A stretch of 64,000 nt of DNA from Subtercola boreus (GTDB taxonomy: Bacteria > Actinomycetota > Actinomycetes > Actinomycetales > Microbacteriaceae): NCBI RefSeq assembly GCF_003399635.1, contig NZ_NBXB01000027.1, positions 224,238-288,237 of the forward strand, in the 5' to 3' direction. This document shows positions 49,852 through 60,105 of the stretch, one piece after another; position 1 is the stretch's first letter, and every line of letters starts with the position of its first letter. The translations under genes were made by a program, and so were the position numbers. The notes under the pieces were generated by a model that saw nothing but the letters and a program-made list of their open reading frames with translations, made no database searches and was not told the DNA's origin.

Positions 49852-52581
49852 TTGACTGTCAACGATCAAGACCCGTATTCGGTGACCAACATCGATGCAG
49901 ATCCCGATGAAACCGCCGAGTGGTCCGAATCCCTTGACGCTCTGGTCGCCGCTCGCGGCCACGGTCGCGCGAGGGAGATCATGCTCAGCCTGCTGAAGCG
50001 CAGCAAGGAGCTGCACCTCGGCGTTCCGATGGTTCCGACCACCGACTACATCAACACGATCGCCACGGAGAACGAACCCGAGTTCCCGGGCAACGAGGAC
50101 ATCGAGCGCCGGTACCGTGCCTGGATCCGCTGGAACGCTGCCATGCTGGTGCACCGTGCTCAGCGCCCCGGCATCGCCGTCGGCGGCCACATTTCGACCT
50201 ACGCGTCGAGCGCCAGCCTCTACGAAGTCGGATTCAACCACTTCTTCCGCGGCCAGGATCACCCGGGCGGCGGCGACCAGATCTTCATCCAGGGCCACGC
50301 CTCCCCCGGCACCTACGCCCGTGCCTTCCTGGAGGGCCGGCTCGACGAGAACAAGCTCGACGGTTTCCGCCAGGAGAAGTCGCACGCCGGCGGTGGCCTC
50401 AGCTCCTACCCGCACCCGCGTCTCATGCCCGAGTTCTGGCAGTTCCCCACCGTCTCGATGGGCCTCGGCCCGATCAACGCGATCTACCAGGCGCAGTCGA
50501 ACAAGTACCTCACCAACCGCGGCATCAAGGACGCCAGCGACCAGCAGGTCTGGGCGTTCCTCGGCGACGGCGAGATGGACGAGGTCGAGAGCCGCGGCCA
50601 GCTGCAGGTGGCAGCCAATGAGGGCCTCGACAACCTGAACTTCGTGATCAACTGCAACCTCCAGCGGCTCGACGGCCCGGTGCGCGGCAACGGCAAGATC
50701 ATCCAGGAGCTCGAGAGCTTCTTCCGCGGTGCCGGCTGGAACGTCATCAAGGTCATCTGGGGCCGCGAATGGGACTCGCTCCTGGCCAACGACACCGACG
50801 GCGCCCTGCTGAACCTGATGAACACGACTCCGGATGGCGACTTCCAGACGTACAAGACCGAAGACGGCGGGTACGTTCGCGACAACTTCTTCGGCCGCGA
50901 CCCGCGCGCACTCAAGCTCATCGAGAACTACAGCGACGACCAGGTCTGGGGCCTGAAGCGCGGCGGCCACGACTACCGCAAGGTGTACGCAGCCTTCAAG
51001 GCGGCGAGTGAGCACAAGGGCCAGCCGACGGTCATCCTCGCCCACACCATCAAGGGCTACGGCCTCGGCAAGAGCTTCGAGGGGCGGAACGCCACCCACC
51101 AGATGAAGAAGATGACGCTCGACAACCTCAAGCAGTTCCGCGACGAGATGCACATCCCCATCACGAACGCCAAGCTCGAGGAGAACCCGTACCTCCCGCC
51201 GTACTACAACCCCGGCGAGGGCGACGAGGCGATCGAGTACATGCACGAGCGCCGCCGTGCGCTCGGTGGCTACCTGCCCGAGCGCCGCACGAAGCACACC
51301 GCGATCACGCTGCCCGAGGACTCGGCCTACGCGATCATGAAGAAGGGCTCCGGCACGCAGGAGATCGCCACCACCATGGCGTTCGTGCGCCTGCTGAAGG
51401 AGATGACGCGGTCGAAGGACTTCGGCAACCGCGTCGTTCCGGTCATCCCCGACGAGGCCCGCACCTTCGGCATGGATGCGTTCTTCCCGAGCGCGAAGAT
51501 CTACAACCCGAACGGCCAGCACTACACTTCGGTGGACCGCGACCTGCTGCTCGCCTACAAGGAGAGCCCGCAGGGCCAGATCGTGCACGTCGGCATCAAC
51601 GAAGCGGGTGCCCTGGCGGCCTTCACCGCGGCCGGCACCTCGTATTCGACACAGGGCGAGCCGCTCATCCCGGTCTACGTCTTCTACTCGATGTTCGGCT
51701 TCCAGCGCACCGGCGACGCCCTCTGGGCCGCTGGGGACCAGATGGCGCGGGGCTTCGTGATGGGAGCCACCGCCGGTCGCACCACGCTCACCGGCGAGGG
51801 CCTGCAGCACGCGGATGGCCACAGCCACCTGCTCGCCTCGACGAACCCGGCCGTGGTGTCCTACGACCCCGCCTACGGCTACGAGATCGGCCACATCGTG
51901 CGCGCCGGACTCGAGCGGATGTACGGCGGAACCCATACCGACCCGAACGTCATGTACTACATCACCCTCTACAACGAGCCGATGGTTATGCCGGCCGAGC
52001 CGGAGAACGTCGACGTCGAGGGCATCGTCAAGGGCATCCACCACCTGAAGTCCGGCTGGGTCGACGGTGGCCCGCGGGCGAACGTGCTCGCGTCGGGTGT
52101 CGGTGTGCCGTGGGCGCTCGAGGCGCAGCAGCTGCTCGCCGACGACTGGGGAGTCTCCGCAGACGTCTGGTCGGTCACGAGCTGGACCGAGCTCCGCCGC
52201 GACGGTCTCAAGGCCGAAGAGCACAACTTCCTGAACCCGAGCGAGCAGCCGCAGGTGCCCTATCTGACGGACAAGCTCTCTGGTGCGGCAGGGCCGTTCG
52301 TGGCTGTGAGCGACTACATGCACGCGATCCCCGACCAGATCCGGCAGTTCGTGCCTGGCGACTACGCGACGCTCGGGGCCGACGACTTCGGCTTCAGCGA
52401 CACGCGCCCCGCCGCCCGCCGGTTCTTCAAGATCGACGGCCCGTCGGTTGTGGTGCGGGTGCTCGAACAGCTCGCTGCTCGCAACGAGGTCGACCCGAAC
52501 GCCCCGCAGTGGGCGATCGACAAGTACCGGCTGCACGACGTCTCGGCCGGAACATCAGGGTCGGCGGGCGGCGAGAGCTGA
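49852..52581 (+). CDS. aceE: Pyruvate dehydrogenase E1 component, homodimeric type
   Basis: Protein of 909 residues. I choose TTG 49852 ([15 protein letters not shown]) because AGAGAGG lies 6 nt upstream; a TTG two codons earlier is less well spaced. Motifs: [20 protein letters not shown], the thiamine diphosphate site [14 protein letters not shown] with [25 protein letters not shown], and [20 protein letters not shown]. It decarboxylates pyruvate and acetylates the E2 lipoyl group. No dedicated E2 lies beside it, so it probably uses the E2 and E3 encoded near 20-23 kb, as in corynebacteria. Confidence 0.97.
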   Translation: MTVNDQDPYSVTNIDADPDETAEWSESLDALVAARGHGRAREIMLSLLKRSKELHLGVPMVPTTDYINTIATENEPEFPGNEDIERRYRAWIRWNAAMLVHRAQRPGIAVGGHISTYASSASLYEVGFNHFFRGQDHPGGGDQIFIQGHASPGTYARAFLEGRLDENKLDGFRQEKSHAGGGLSSYPHPRLMPEFWQFPTVSMGLGPINAIYQAQSNKYLTNRGIKDASDQQVWAFLGDGEMDEVESRGQLQVAANEGLDNLNFVINCNLQRLDGPVRGNGKIIQELESFFRGAGWNVIKVIWGREWDSLLANDTDGALLNLMNTTPDGDFQTYKTEDGGYVRDNFFGRDPRALKLIENYSDDQVWGLKRGGHDYRKVYAAFKAASEHKGQPTVILAHTIKGYGLGKSFEGRNATHQMKKMTLDNLKQFRDEMHIPITNAKLEENPYLPPYYNPGEGDEAIEYMHERRRALGGYLPERRTKHTAITLPEDSAYAIMKKGSGTQEIATTMAFVRLLKEMTRSKDFGNRVVPVIPDEARTFGMDAFFPSAKIYNPNGQHYTSVDRDLLLAYKESPQGQIVHVGINEAGALAAFTAAGTSYSTQGEPLIPVYVFYSMFGFQRTGDALWAAGDQMARGFVMGATAGRTTLTGEGLQHADGHSHLLASTNPAVVSYDPAYGYEIGHIVRAGLERMYGGTHTDPNVMYYITLYNEPMVMPAEPENVDVEGIVKGIHHLKSGWVDGGPRANVLASGVGVPWALEAQQLLADDWGVSADVWSVTSWTELRRDGLKAEEHNFLNPSEQPQVPYLTDKLSGAAGPFVAVSDYMHAIPDQIRQFVPGDYATLGADDFGFSDTRPAARRFFKIDGPSVVVRVLEQLAARNEVDPNAPQWAIDKYRLHDVSAGTSGSAGGES

Positions 52582-52614
52582 CCGGCACACGCTGACGCGC
52601 TGCGCTGACTCACG

Positions 52615-53820
52615 ATGGCCCGCACAAAAGAACAGACGCTCGCCTGGCTCCGCACGGTGTCAGGCGAGTTGTCGACGGCGACGATCAAGAAGCTCGACGA
52701 GACGCTTCCCTGGTACGGCGACATGCCGCCGGGGAGGCGCTCGGCCGTCGGGTTGGTTGCGCAAGCCGGCATCAAGTCGTTCATCACCTGGTACGACGAC
52801 CCCACCACGACCACCTGGATCGCCTCCGACGTTTTCGGTTCGGCTCCTCGAGAGCTGCTTCGCTCGGTGAGCCTGCAGCAGACGCTGCAGCTGATCCGCG
52901 TCGTCGTCGAGGTGGTGGAGGAGCGCATCGCGAACGGCGACCAGTCCCTCCGTGAGGCGATCCTGCTCTATTCGCGGGAAATCGCCTTCGCTTCAGCTGA
53001 CGTCTACGCCCGAGCCGCCGAAGCACGCGGGCTCTGGGATGCCCGGCTCGAAGCACTCGTCGTCGACTCCATCCTCTCGGGTGAATACGACGACGAACTG
53101 CCGAGCCGGATCGCCGCGCTCGGCTGGCACGGACACGGAGAGGTCAGCGTGCTGGTCGGCACGACACCCCGGATGCTCGACGTCGACCAGTTGCGGCGCA
53201 CCGCCCGGCATCTCTCCGCCGATGTACTCATCGGGGTGCAGGGCGGTCGTCTCGTGCTGGTCATCGGTCGTTCGCAACCTGCCGTCGGATCGGCCGACGA
53301 ACCCCTCCCCGGCGCCGCCGTGGCCCCGACACTCTCGTTCATGGACATCGCCCGCGCGCTCGAACCGGGTTTCGGCCCGGGTCATCTCGTGCTAGGGCAT
53401 GAAGTTCCGAGCCTCGTAGAGGCATCCCGGAGCGCCAAAGCGGCTCTGGCCGGCTTCGCCGTGGCGAAGTCCTGGCGGAACGCCCCCCGCCCCGTCTACG
53501 CTGACGACCTGCTGCCCGAGCGGGCCCTTGCCGGGGACCCCCTCGCACGCTCGACCCTTGTCAACCGGGTGTATCGGCCCCTCCAGGACCAGAGCCCGGA
53601 ACTGATGAACACTCTCTGGTGCTACCTCGACAACGGGCGCTCTCTCGAAGGCACGGCCCGCGAACTCTTCGTGCACCCGAACACGGTGCGCTACCGGCTG
53701 AAGCGCGTCTCGCAGGTCATCGGCTGGGACGCCACGGGTGCCCGTGAGGCCCTCATCCTGCAGTCCGCGCTGATCCTCGGGTCGATGAACGAACCCGAGC
53801 CCTCCGCCCGGAGGCGCTGA
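52615..53820 (+). CDS. fasR: FasR-type (PucR/CdaR family) transcriptional regulator of fatty-acid synthesis
   Basis: Protein of 401 residues. A long N-terminal sensor-like region (residues 1-300) includes RTVSGELSTATIKKLDETLP and WYGDMPPGRRSAVGLVAQAG. The C-terminal PucR-type helix-turn-helix is ARELFVHPNTVRYRLKRVSQ. Its place directly before fabD-fabH-acpP-fabF matches FasR of Streptomyces, which activates that operon. Starts 33 nt after aceE, so it may be partly co-transcribed with it, linking acetyl-CoA supply to fatty-acid synthesis. No operator could be identified by eye in the 94-bp gap to fabD. Confidence 0.88.
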   Translation: MARTKEQTLAWLRTVSGELSTATIKKLDETLPWYGDMPPGRRSAVGLVAQAGIKSFITWYDDPTTTTWIASDVFGSAPRELLRSVSLQQTLQLIRVVVEVVEERIANGDQSLREAILLYSREIAFASADVYARAAEARGLWDARLEALVVDSILSGEYDDELPSRIAALGWHGHGEVSVLVGTTPRMLDVDQLRRTARHLSADVLIGVQGGRLVLVIGRSQPAVGSADEPLPGAAVAPTLSFMDIARALEPGFGPGHLVLGHEVPSLVEASRSAKAALAGFAVAKSWRNAPRPVYADDLLPERALAGDPLARSTLVNRVYRPLQDQSPELMNTLWCYLDNGRSLEGTARELFVHPNTVRYRLKRVSQVIGWDATGAREALILQSALILGSMNEPEPSARRR

Positions 53821-53914
53821 ATCCGTCTGCGCGAGAGGCTTCCTACAGCCATTCCGCGAATCTTTGATCGCTTTCTCACATCACTCAGCTCCATATCCTT
53901 GAAAGACTGAATCC

Positions 53915-54856
53915 ATGATCGTCATCGTCTGCCCCGGACAGGGCTCCCAGACTCCCGGCTTCCTCGCGCCCTGGGTTGCTGAGCCGGCTTTCGCCGACCA
54001 CCTCGGCACACTCTCCGAACTGGCAGGCCTCGACCTGCTGAAGTACGGCACAGAGAGTGACGCCGACACCATCCGCGACACCCGCATCGCGCAGCCTCTC
54101 ATCGTGGCTGCCGGTCTCCTCACCCTCGGGGCCCTGCTTGCCGACGGCCGCCGTTCTGCTGTCGGCGGTGTTGCCGGACACTCCGTCGGTGAGATCACGG
54201 CCGCCCAGGCTGCGGGCATCCTCACCGAGAGCGACGCTATGACGTTCGTGCGCGAACGTGGCTCGGCGATGGCAGGGGCGGCAGCGATCGTTCCCACCGG
54301 CATGAGCGCTGTCGTCGGCGGCGACGAGGCAGAGCTGCTCGCCGTTCTCGAGACACTCGACCTGCAGCCGGCGAACTTCAACGGGGGCGGCCAGATCGTG
54401 GTCGCCGGCGCCCTCGACAAGCTGGCCGGGCTCGCCGCGCTCGCTCCGCGCGGCGCCCGGGTCATTCCGCTCCAGGTCGCAGGGGCCTTCCACACGCGCT
54501 ACATGCAGCCCGCCGTGGAGCACCTCACCGAGGTCGCGGCCACGCTCACCCCGGCACATCCGTCGCTGACCATCTGGACCAACCGAGACGGCGGCGTCGT
54601 CGACACGGGAGACGCGTTCCTCGACCTGCTGGTCGGCCAGGTCTCCTCGCCCGTCCGCTGGGATCGCAACATGGCCTCGTTCCAGGACGCGGGCGTCACC
54701 GGCATCATCGAGGTCGCCCCCGCTGGGGCCCTCGTCGGCCTCGCGAAGCGCGGGCTGAAGGGTGTGCCGTCGGTCGCCGTGAAGACCCCTGACGACCTGC
54801 CGGCAGCGATTGCGCTACTCACCTCGGCCAAGGCCGGCTCGGAGGCGACCTCATGA
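53915..54856 (+). CDS. fabD: Malonyl-CoA:ACP transacylase
   Basis: Protein of 313 residues. MIVIVCPGQGSQTPGFLAPW is the N-terminal GQGSQ motif, VAGHSVGEITAAQAAG holds the nucleophilic Ser, and VAGAFHTRYMQPA holds the catalytic His. It moves malonyl groups from CoA to ACP for chain extension. First gene of the cluster; its stop overlaps the fabH start (ATGA). Confidence 0.96.
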   Translation: MIVIVCPGQGSQTPGFLAPWVAEPAFADHLGTLSELAGLDLLKYGTESDADTIRDTRIAQPLIVAAGLLTLGALLADGRRSAVGGVAGHSVGEITAAQAAGILTESDAMTFVRERGSAMAGAAAIVPTGMSAVVGGDEAELLAVLETLDLQPANFNGGGQIVVAGALDKLAGLAALAPRGARVIPLQVAGAFHTRYMQPAVEHLTEVAATLTPAHPSLTIWTNRDGGVVDTGDAFLDLLVGQVSSPVRWDRNMASFQDAGVTGIIEVAPAGALVGLAKRGLKGVPSVAVKTPDDLPAAIALLTSAKAGSEATS

Positions 54857-55878
54857 CGGCTCCGCGCCTGAAGCAGGCAACCGGCCACGAATTCACCCGT
54901 ATCCTCTCGTTCGGTGCCGCACGCGGCAGCCTGGTGGTCGGAAACGACCAGCTCATCGAGGCGATCGACTCCTCCGACGAGTGGATCCAACAGCGCACCG
55001 GCATCGTCGAGCGTCGCCGTGCGCCGAAAGAGGTGACGGCCGTCGATCTCGCGGTCGAGGCAGGCCTCGAGGCGATCGAGAAGTCGGGCATCCGGGCCGA
55101 CCAGATCGGCGCCGTCATCGTGGCGACCGTCAGCAACCCCGTCGTCACCCCCTCGGTCTCCGCGCTCGTCGCGCACCGTGTGGGGGCCGGCACCGCCGCC
55201 GCCTACGACATCGAGGCGGCCTGTGCCGGGTACGCCTACGCCATCGCCCAGGCCGACTCGCTCGTGCGCGTGGGCGTGGCCGACTACGTGCTGGTCATCG
55301 GCGCAGAGAAGCTCTCCGACTTCGTCAGCCCCACCGACCGCTCCATCTCCTTCCTGCTCGGCGACGGCGCGGGAGCTGCAGTGGTCGGGCCGAGTGACTT
55401 CCCGGGCATCTCGAAGTCGATCCTCGGCTCGGACGGGTCGAAGTGGGGTGCCGTCGGCATGGACGGCACGTACACCGGCTTCCGCGCCGGCGACAATGAG
55501 TGGCCCACCATGCGCCAGGACGGCCAGTCCGTGTTCCGCTGGGCGGTGTGGGAGATGGCGAAGGTGGCGCAGCAGGCACTGGATGCCGCGGGCATCACAG
55601 CCGCCGACCTCACCGCGTTCATCCCGCACCAGGCGAACATGAGAATCGTCGACGAGTTCGCCAAGGTGCTGAAGCTGCCCGCGAGTGTGCTGATCGCGCG
55701 CGACATCGCCACCACAGGCAACACCTCGGCAGCGTCGATTCCCCTTGCCGCGCACCGCCTGCTCACCGAGCATCCGGAAGCCGCCGGCGGCCTCGCCCTG
55801 CAGATCGGTTTCGGCGCGGGGCTCGTTTTCGGCGCGCAGGTGGTCGTTCTGCCGGGGAACACGCCCAGCCTGACCTAA
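54853..55878 (+). CDS. fabH: Beta-ketoacyl-ACP synthase III
   Basis: Protein of 341 residues. The active-site Cys is in DIEAACAGYAYAIAQ, the His in AFIPHQANMRIVDEF and the Asn in IATTGNTSAASIPLA. FabH starts fatty-acid synthesis by condensing an acyl-CoA primer with malonyl-ACP. Actinobacteria of this group usually prefer branched-chain primers, but the primer cannot be read here. ATGA overlap with fabD implies translational coupling. Confidence 0.96.
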   Translation: MTAPRLKQATGHEFTRILSFGAARGSLVVGNDQLIEAIDSSDEWIQQRTGIVERRRAPKEVTAVDLAVEAGLEAIEKSGIRADQIGAVIVATVSNPVVTPSVSALVAHRVGAGTAAAYDIEAACAGYAYAIAQADSLVRVGVADYVLVIGAEKLSDFVSPTDRSISFLLGDGAGAAVVGPSDFPGISKSILGSDGSKWGAVGMDGTYTGFRAGDNEWPTMRQDGQSVFRWAVWEMAKVAQQALDAAGITAADLTAFIPHQANMRIVDEFAKVLKLPASVLIARDIATTGNTSAASIPLAAHRLLTEHPEAAGGLALQIGFGAGLVFGAQVVVLPGNTPSLT

Positions 55879-55960
55879 ACTGAATGTCGCCTCAAACGAC
55901 ACCGCCTCACTGGAGAGAGCATCCCCGCCTTCCAGGGGCACCACCCAAGGAGAAAAAACA

Positions 55961-56209
55961 ATGGCATTGTCCACCGAAGAAGTTCTCGCCGGCCTCGCCG
56001 AGCTCATCAACGACGAAACCGGAATCGCGGCTGACACGGTGGAGCTCGACAAGTCGTTCACCGACGACCTCGACATCGACTCCATCTCGATGATGACCAT
56101 CGTGGTCAACGCCGAAGAGAAGTTCGACGTCAAGATCCCCGACGAAGAGGTCAAGAACCTGAAGACCGTCGGCGACGCCGTCACCTTCATCACGAACGCA
56201 CAGGCGTAA
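55961..56209 (+). CDS. acpP: Acyl carrier protein
   Basis: Protein of 82 residues with a strong AAGGAG ribosome-binding site, as expected for an abundant protein. The phosphopantetheine Ser is in DDLDIDSISMMTIVV (DSI in place of the usual DSL). The four-helix acidic sequence is typical. It carries the growing acyl chain for the enzymes encoded on both sides. Confidence 0.96.
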   Translation: MALSTEEVLAGLAELINDETGIAADTVELDKSFTDDLDIDSISMMTIVVNAEEKFDVKIPDEEVKNLKTVGDAVTFITNAQA

Positions 56210-56323
56210 CCGCTTCCCGTTCGTTCCCGGATGACCGGGGTCGCCCTCGCGCCCCCGGTCTCCTGCACCACTGATCTCCTGAACCACAGCACGCGCCCGC
56301 CTGAACCACAGAAAGTTCCTCGC

Positions 56324-57559
56324 ATGAGCAAAAGAATCGTTGTCACGGGAATCGGTGCGACCACTCCCCTGGGCGGAACCGCCGAAGAGAGCTGGCAGGC
56401 CCTCCTGGGCGGCGTTTCCGGCAACCGTGCGCTCGAACAGGACTGGGTTCAGAAGTGGGACGTGCCGATCACCATGGCCGCCCAGGTCGTGGTGCCCTCC
56501 GTCGACGTGCTCTCGCGCCAGGAGACCAAGCGCCTCGACCCCAACAGCCAGTTCGCGCTGACCGCTGCCCGCGAGGCATGGGCCGACGCTGGCTCGCCGG
56601 GCGTGGAGCCCGAACGTCTCGGAGTGAACTGGGCGACCGGTATCGGTGGCCTCTGGACCCTCCTCGATGCGTGGGACACCCTGCGTGAGCGTGGACCTCG
56701 CCGCGTGCTGCCGATGACCGTGCCGATGCTCATGGCGAACGGAGCGGCCGCGGCCATCAGCATGGACATCGGAGCGCGCGCTTTCAGCCGCACCGATGTC
56801 TCCGCGTGCGCTTCGAGCACCGAGTCGATCGCCAACGCCTACGACCACCTCCAGGCCGGCCTCGCCGACGTGATCATCGCGGGCGGCTCGGAAGCGTGCA
56901 TCCACCCCCTGCCCATCGCCTCGTTCGCCGCCATGCAGGCCCTCTCGAAGCGCATGGATGACCCGGCCACCGCCTCCCGGCCCTACGACGTCACCCGCGA
57001 CGGGTTCGTTCTCGGCGAGGGCGCCGCAGCCGTCGTGCTCGAGACCTATGACCACGCAGTCGCCCGCGGGGCGAAGATCTACGCAGAACTGCTCGGTGGC
57101 TCTGTCACCAGCGACGCATACCACATCACGGCACCCGACCCCGAGGGTTCGGCCGCGGCCCGTGCGATGAAGGCGGCCATCGAGAACGCGGGCTTCTCGC
57201 TCAACGACGTCGGCCACATCAATGCCCACGCGACGAGCACGCCGGTCGGCGACATCGCCGAGTACAACGCCCTCCGACGGGTCTTCGGCGAAGCCGTCGA
57301 AGGCATCCCCGTCTCCGCGACCAAGGCCTCGACGGGCCACCTGCTCGGTGGCGCGGGGGCGATCGAGGCGATCTTCGTCGTGAAGGCGCTGCAGGAGCGG
57401 CTCGCCCCGCCCACCATCAACCTCACCGAACAGGATCCGGCGATCCTCCTCGACGTCGTGACGGAGCCCCGCGCTCTGCCCGCGGGAGATCTGCTGGCGA
57501 TCAGTAACTCCTTCGGCTTCGGTGGCCACAACGCGGTGGCGGCCTTCAAGACGGTCTAG
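56324..57559 (+). CDS. fabF: Beta-ketoacyl-ACP synthase II
   Basis: Protein of 411 residues from ATG 56324 (MSKRIVVTGIGATTPLGG); the open frame upstream is not part of the family. The Cys-His-His triad is in TDVSACASSTESIANAYDHL, NAHATSTPVGD and TKASTGHLLGGAGAIEA. It condenses acyl-ACP with malonyl-ACP in each elongation round. Last gene of the cluster, convergent with DUF3145 after 7 nt. Confidence 0.96.
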   Translation: MSKRIVVTGIGATTPLGGTAEESWQALLGGVSGNRALEQDWVQKWDVPITMAAQVVVPSVDVLSRQETKRLDPNSQFALTAAREAWADAGSPGVEPERLGVNWATGIGGLWTLLDAWDTLRERGPRRVLPMTVPMLMANGAAAAISMDIGARAFSRTDVSACASSTESIANAYDHLQAGLADVIIAGGSEACIHPLPIASFAAMQALSKRMDDPATASRPYDVTRDGFVLGEGAAAVVLETYDHAVARGAKIYAELLGGSVTSDAYHITAPDPEGSAAARAMKAAIENAGFSLNDVGHINAHATSTPVGDIAEYNALRRVFGEAVEGIPVSATKASTGHLLGGAGAIEAIFVVKALQERLAPPTINLTEQDPAILLDVVTEPRALPAGDLLAISNSFGFGGHNAVAAFKTV

Positions 57560-57566
57560 AACGCAG

Positions 57567-58070
57567 CTAGCCGACCGAGTGCAGCCAGACCACGGGCGCA
57601 AAGTCGCTCGCGTAACGGAATGGTTCGAGTTCGTCATCCCAGGCCTGGCCGAGGGCGAGTCGCAGCTCGCGGTGCAGCTCGAGCGCGTTGGTGCCGGCCG
57701 TCTCCATCGCCGCACGCACGCGGTCCTCAGGAATGACCGTGTTGCCGGCACTGTCGGTCTGGGCGAAGTAGATGCCGAGGTCGGGGGTGTGCATCCAACG
57801 GCCGCCGTCGCGACCGGGAGCGGGATCCTCGGTGACCTCGTAGCGGAGATGTTCCCAGCCGCGAAGGGCCGACGCTATGGCGGCTCCGGTGCCGGCGGAA
57901 CCCTCCCAGTAGAACTCTGAGCGCTGCGAACCGCGCAGCACGGGCTGCTCGATCCACTCGAAGTTCACGGCACGACCAATGGCGCGACCTGCGGCCCACT
58001 CGACGTGAGGGCAGAGCGCGCGGGGAGCAGAGTGAACGTAAATCACTCCGCGTGCGACTGATGCCACCAT
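57567..58070 (-). CDS. DUF3145 protein
   Basis: Protein of 167 residues from ATG 58070 (MVASVARGVIYVHSAPRALC), chosen over two ATGs just upstream because GGAG lies 6 nt before it. Conserved DUF3145 stretches include CPHVEWAAGRAIGRAVNFEW, EFYWEGSAGTGAAIASALRG and a C-terminal DFAPVVWLHSVG. The family is actinobacterial, follows the fab cluster in many genomes and has no known function. Confidence 0.88.
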   Translation of the reverse strand: MVASVARGVIYVHSAPRALCPHVEWAAGRAIGRAVNFEWIEQPVLRGSQRSEFYWEGSAGTGAAIASALRGWEHLRYEVTEDPAPGRDGGRWMHTPDLGIYFAQTDSAGNTVIPEDRVRAAMETAGTNALELHRELRLALGQAWDDELEPFRYASDFAPVVWLHSVG

Positions 58071-58215
58071 CTTCATCTCCATTCGTGAGGTACGTCTTCC
58101 CCAACGACCTGTGAATGGATGCTCGGGCAACGAGACCCTGAACGGTGACAAGCGTATTCACTTGTGGCTCGACCTCCCGGCCGTGCGCTTCTCCCAGTAT
58201 GCACGACTGGCCCGG

Positions 58216-58237
58216 CGAATCACAACACTGTGATTCG
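58216..58237. promoter_or_regulatory. Perfect palindrome in the PadR-gene promoter
   Basis: CGAATCACA-ACAC-TGTGATTCG has perfect 9-bp arms and a 4-nt spacer. It overlaps the expected -35 of the PadR-type gene (its -10 TATACT is at 58245) and is an evident candidate operator. Confidence 0.65.
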
Positions 58238-58244
58238 TTGATCG

Positions 58245-58250
58245 TATACT
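58245..58250 (+). promoter_or_regulatory. -10 box of the PadR-type gene
   Basis: TATACT, the best -10 hexamer in this intergenic region, lies 61 bp upstream of the GTG start. Confidence 0.5.
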
Positions 58251-58310
58251 CGGTACATCATTCTCCGGATGCGCATGTGGCCGGTTGTCACCGAGGAAGA
58301 GGAGCGCTCC

Positions 58311-58880
58311 GTGTCCGTGCGATCCGGCATCCTCGCACTCCTGACACTCGGGCCGGCGTATGGGCTCCAGCTCCACACAGAACTCGAAACACGCACGGCC
58401 CGCGCCCAGGGAATCAACGTCGGTCAGATCTATTCGACCCTCAACCGCCTGACGGACGCAGGGCTCGTCGTGCAGGTGGCGCGGGATGCCGCGAACCAGC
58501 TTCCGCGCTACTCGCTCTCGGCGGCTGGCCTCGCAGAGGCGAACAGCTGGATCGCCGGCTGCGGGTCCGGAAAGCCCGACTGGAACGAGATGGTCGAGCA
58601 CGTGCTGCTCGTCGCCACTCTCCCGGGCGTCGATCCAGAGCCCTTGATCGCCGACTACAACGCAGCCTGGGGCGCTCTGCAGCAGTCGTCCGGTTCCGAT
58701 GCTCACTCCGCTGGCGACGGGGTCGCACGTGCATCCGAGAACGCAGACCAGCTGCTCGCATCGGTGGCATTGGGCTGGCTCAATGATCTCCGCACCTCGA
58801 TCCTCGGTCAAGACATCCAGCCGCACCCGCTCTCGAGCGAACGGCCCCGGCGGGGGCGGCGACCCCACCAGATGAGCTGA
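58311..58880 (+). CDS. PadR family transcriptional regulator
   Basis: Protein of 189 residues from GTG 58311, chosen because GGAAGAGGAG ends 6 nt before it and the family begins at once (SVRSGILALLTLGPAYGLQL). The winged helix continues through NVGQIYSTLNRLTDAGLVVQ. A C-terminal helical dimerisation part follows (from about residue 100, with a Ser/Gly-rich gap). PadR proteins are repressors released by small ligands. The palindrome upstream suggests autoregulation. The hydrolase gene converges on it 8 nt later and may or may not be a target. Confidence 0.88.
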   Translation: MSVRSGILALLTLGPAYGLQLHTELETRTARAQGINVGQIYSTLNRLTDAGLVVQVARDAANQLPRYSLSAAGLAEANSWIAGCGSGKPDWNEMVEHVLLVATLPGVDPEPLIADYNAAWGALQQSSGSDAHSAGDGVARASENADQLLASVALGWLNDLRTSILGQDIQPHPLSSERPRRGRRPHQMS

Positions 58881-58887
58881 CGGTCGT

Positions 58888-59856
58888 TCAGATCTGCCCC
58901 GCGTGCAGGCCGTCCCGCACGACCTGGGCGATCTCTGTCGCGCCACGGACACTCTCGACGATCGTGTAGTGATTGACCTGCTGCACCTCACGGATGCGGA
59001 GATGCGGCACGTCGATGCTTGTCAGCTCGAGTTCCCGGGGTGCGTAGATTCCGGGCATGTGGTTCGAGAGATCGCGACATGCCGTCAGGAGATGGAGGGG
59101 GCCGGGGGCCTCCCGCAATCGTCGACGAATGGTCACGGTGCCGCTGAGCTCGCGGGCATCCGTCTCGATCGCCTCGCAGGACGCAATCGGACGGAACTCT
59201 ATGCTCGCGTCCTTCGCGATCACCTCATCGACGAGATAGTCGGCGTACTCGTCGGAGAGGGGCGACCAGTCCTTCGCGAAAGCCGGATGCAGTTGCCAGA
59301 AGCGTCGATGGGAGGCGCGACTGCTGAAGGCGAAGTCGACCCGGGACTTCGGCCGTCCGCAGACCAGCTCGACCAGGTCTTCGGTATGCAGGGCGAGCGG
59401 AACCGTGAGCGGGAGACCGCCGTCGACGAGCACGACCTGTACGATCATCCCCGGTCGGGCCGCGGCGACCCCGAGAGCGACGAACGCACCGAGGGAGTGA
59501 CCGACGAGCGTCACCTCTGAGAGCTGCAGGGCATCCACAATGCACAGGACATCGCTGATGTGCTCATCGATACCGTACGGGCCCGGAAGGTCGGCGCTCA
59601 GGCCACGACCGCGGAGGTCGGGGGCGACGATCCTGGCTTCGGGAAGCTGGTCGGCCAGCCAGGCCCAGGAGAGATGCGCTCCGGCGAGCGAGTGGAGCGC
59701 CAGGACGACGGCCGCCGGCTCGGAACCCGCCGTCTGCAGGGGCGCCGGAGACCACTCCCCCACGCGCATGACTCCGCCCCGAACCGCAATGTCCTTGGTG
59801 ACGTGTCTGTCGACCGGCTGTGAGGAAGATGTCTCCACCGAAGTAGGTGCTGGCAT
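58888..59856 (-). CDS. Alpha/beta hydrolase
   Basis: Protein of 322 residues. Oxyanion-hole region ALHSLAGAHLSWAWLADQLP, nucleophile elbow LVGHSLGAFVALG with Ser in GHSLG, and a C-terminal His in QVNHYTIVES. RIVAPDLRGRGLSADLPGPY is the strand-loop typical of the family. No signal peptide. Substrate unknown. About 250 bp upstream hold no gene before tRNA-CAU. Confidence 0.88.
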   Translation of the reverse strand: MPAPTSVETSSSQPVDRHVTKDIAVRGGVMRVGEWSPAPLQTAGSEPAAVVLALHSLAGAHLSWAWLADQLPEARIVAPDLRGRGLSADLPGPYGIDEHISDVLCIVDALQLSEVTLVGHSLGAFVALGVAAARPGMIVQVVLVDGGLPLTVPLALHTEDLVELVCGRPKSRVDFAFSSRASHRRFWQLHPAFAKDWSPLSDEYADYLVDEVIAKDASIEFRPIASCEAIETDARELSGTVTIRRRLREAPGPLHLLTACRDLSNHMPGIYAPRELELTSIDVPHLRIREVQQVNHYTIVESVRGATEIAQVVRDGLHAGQI

Positions 59857-60105
59857 GCGTCTATCCCAATTCTGAGGCAGCGCCGCCCGAAGGTGCGCGC
59901 CTGGTAATGCTGTCCCCTAAGGCCCCTGGAAAGCGGGCCGTGAAAACGATAACGGCACACCGCAGCCGCGTCAACAAACGCGCGCCAGAATGCCGCCGCC
60001 GGAGTCTCAACCGTCGCGGCAGGGCCCTTGAAGCGGCGCTGCACCGCCATCTGCTCCGGACGCTGTATCGTGAAGGAGCAACGAGAGCCCAGGCCCTCCG
60101 CGCGC

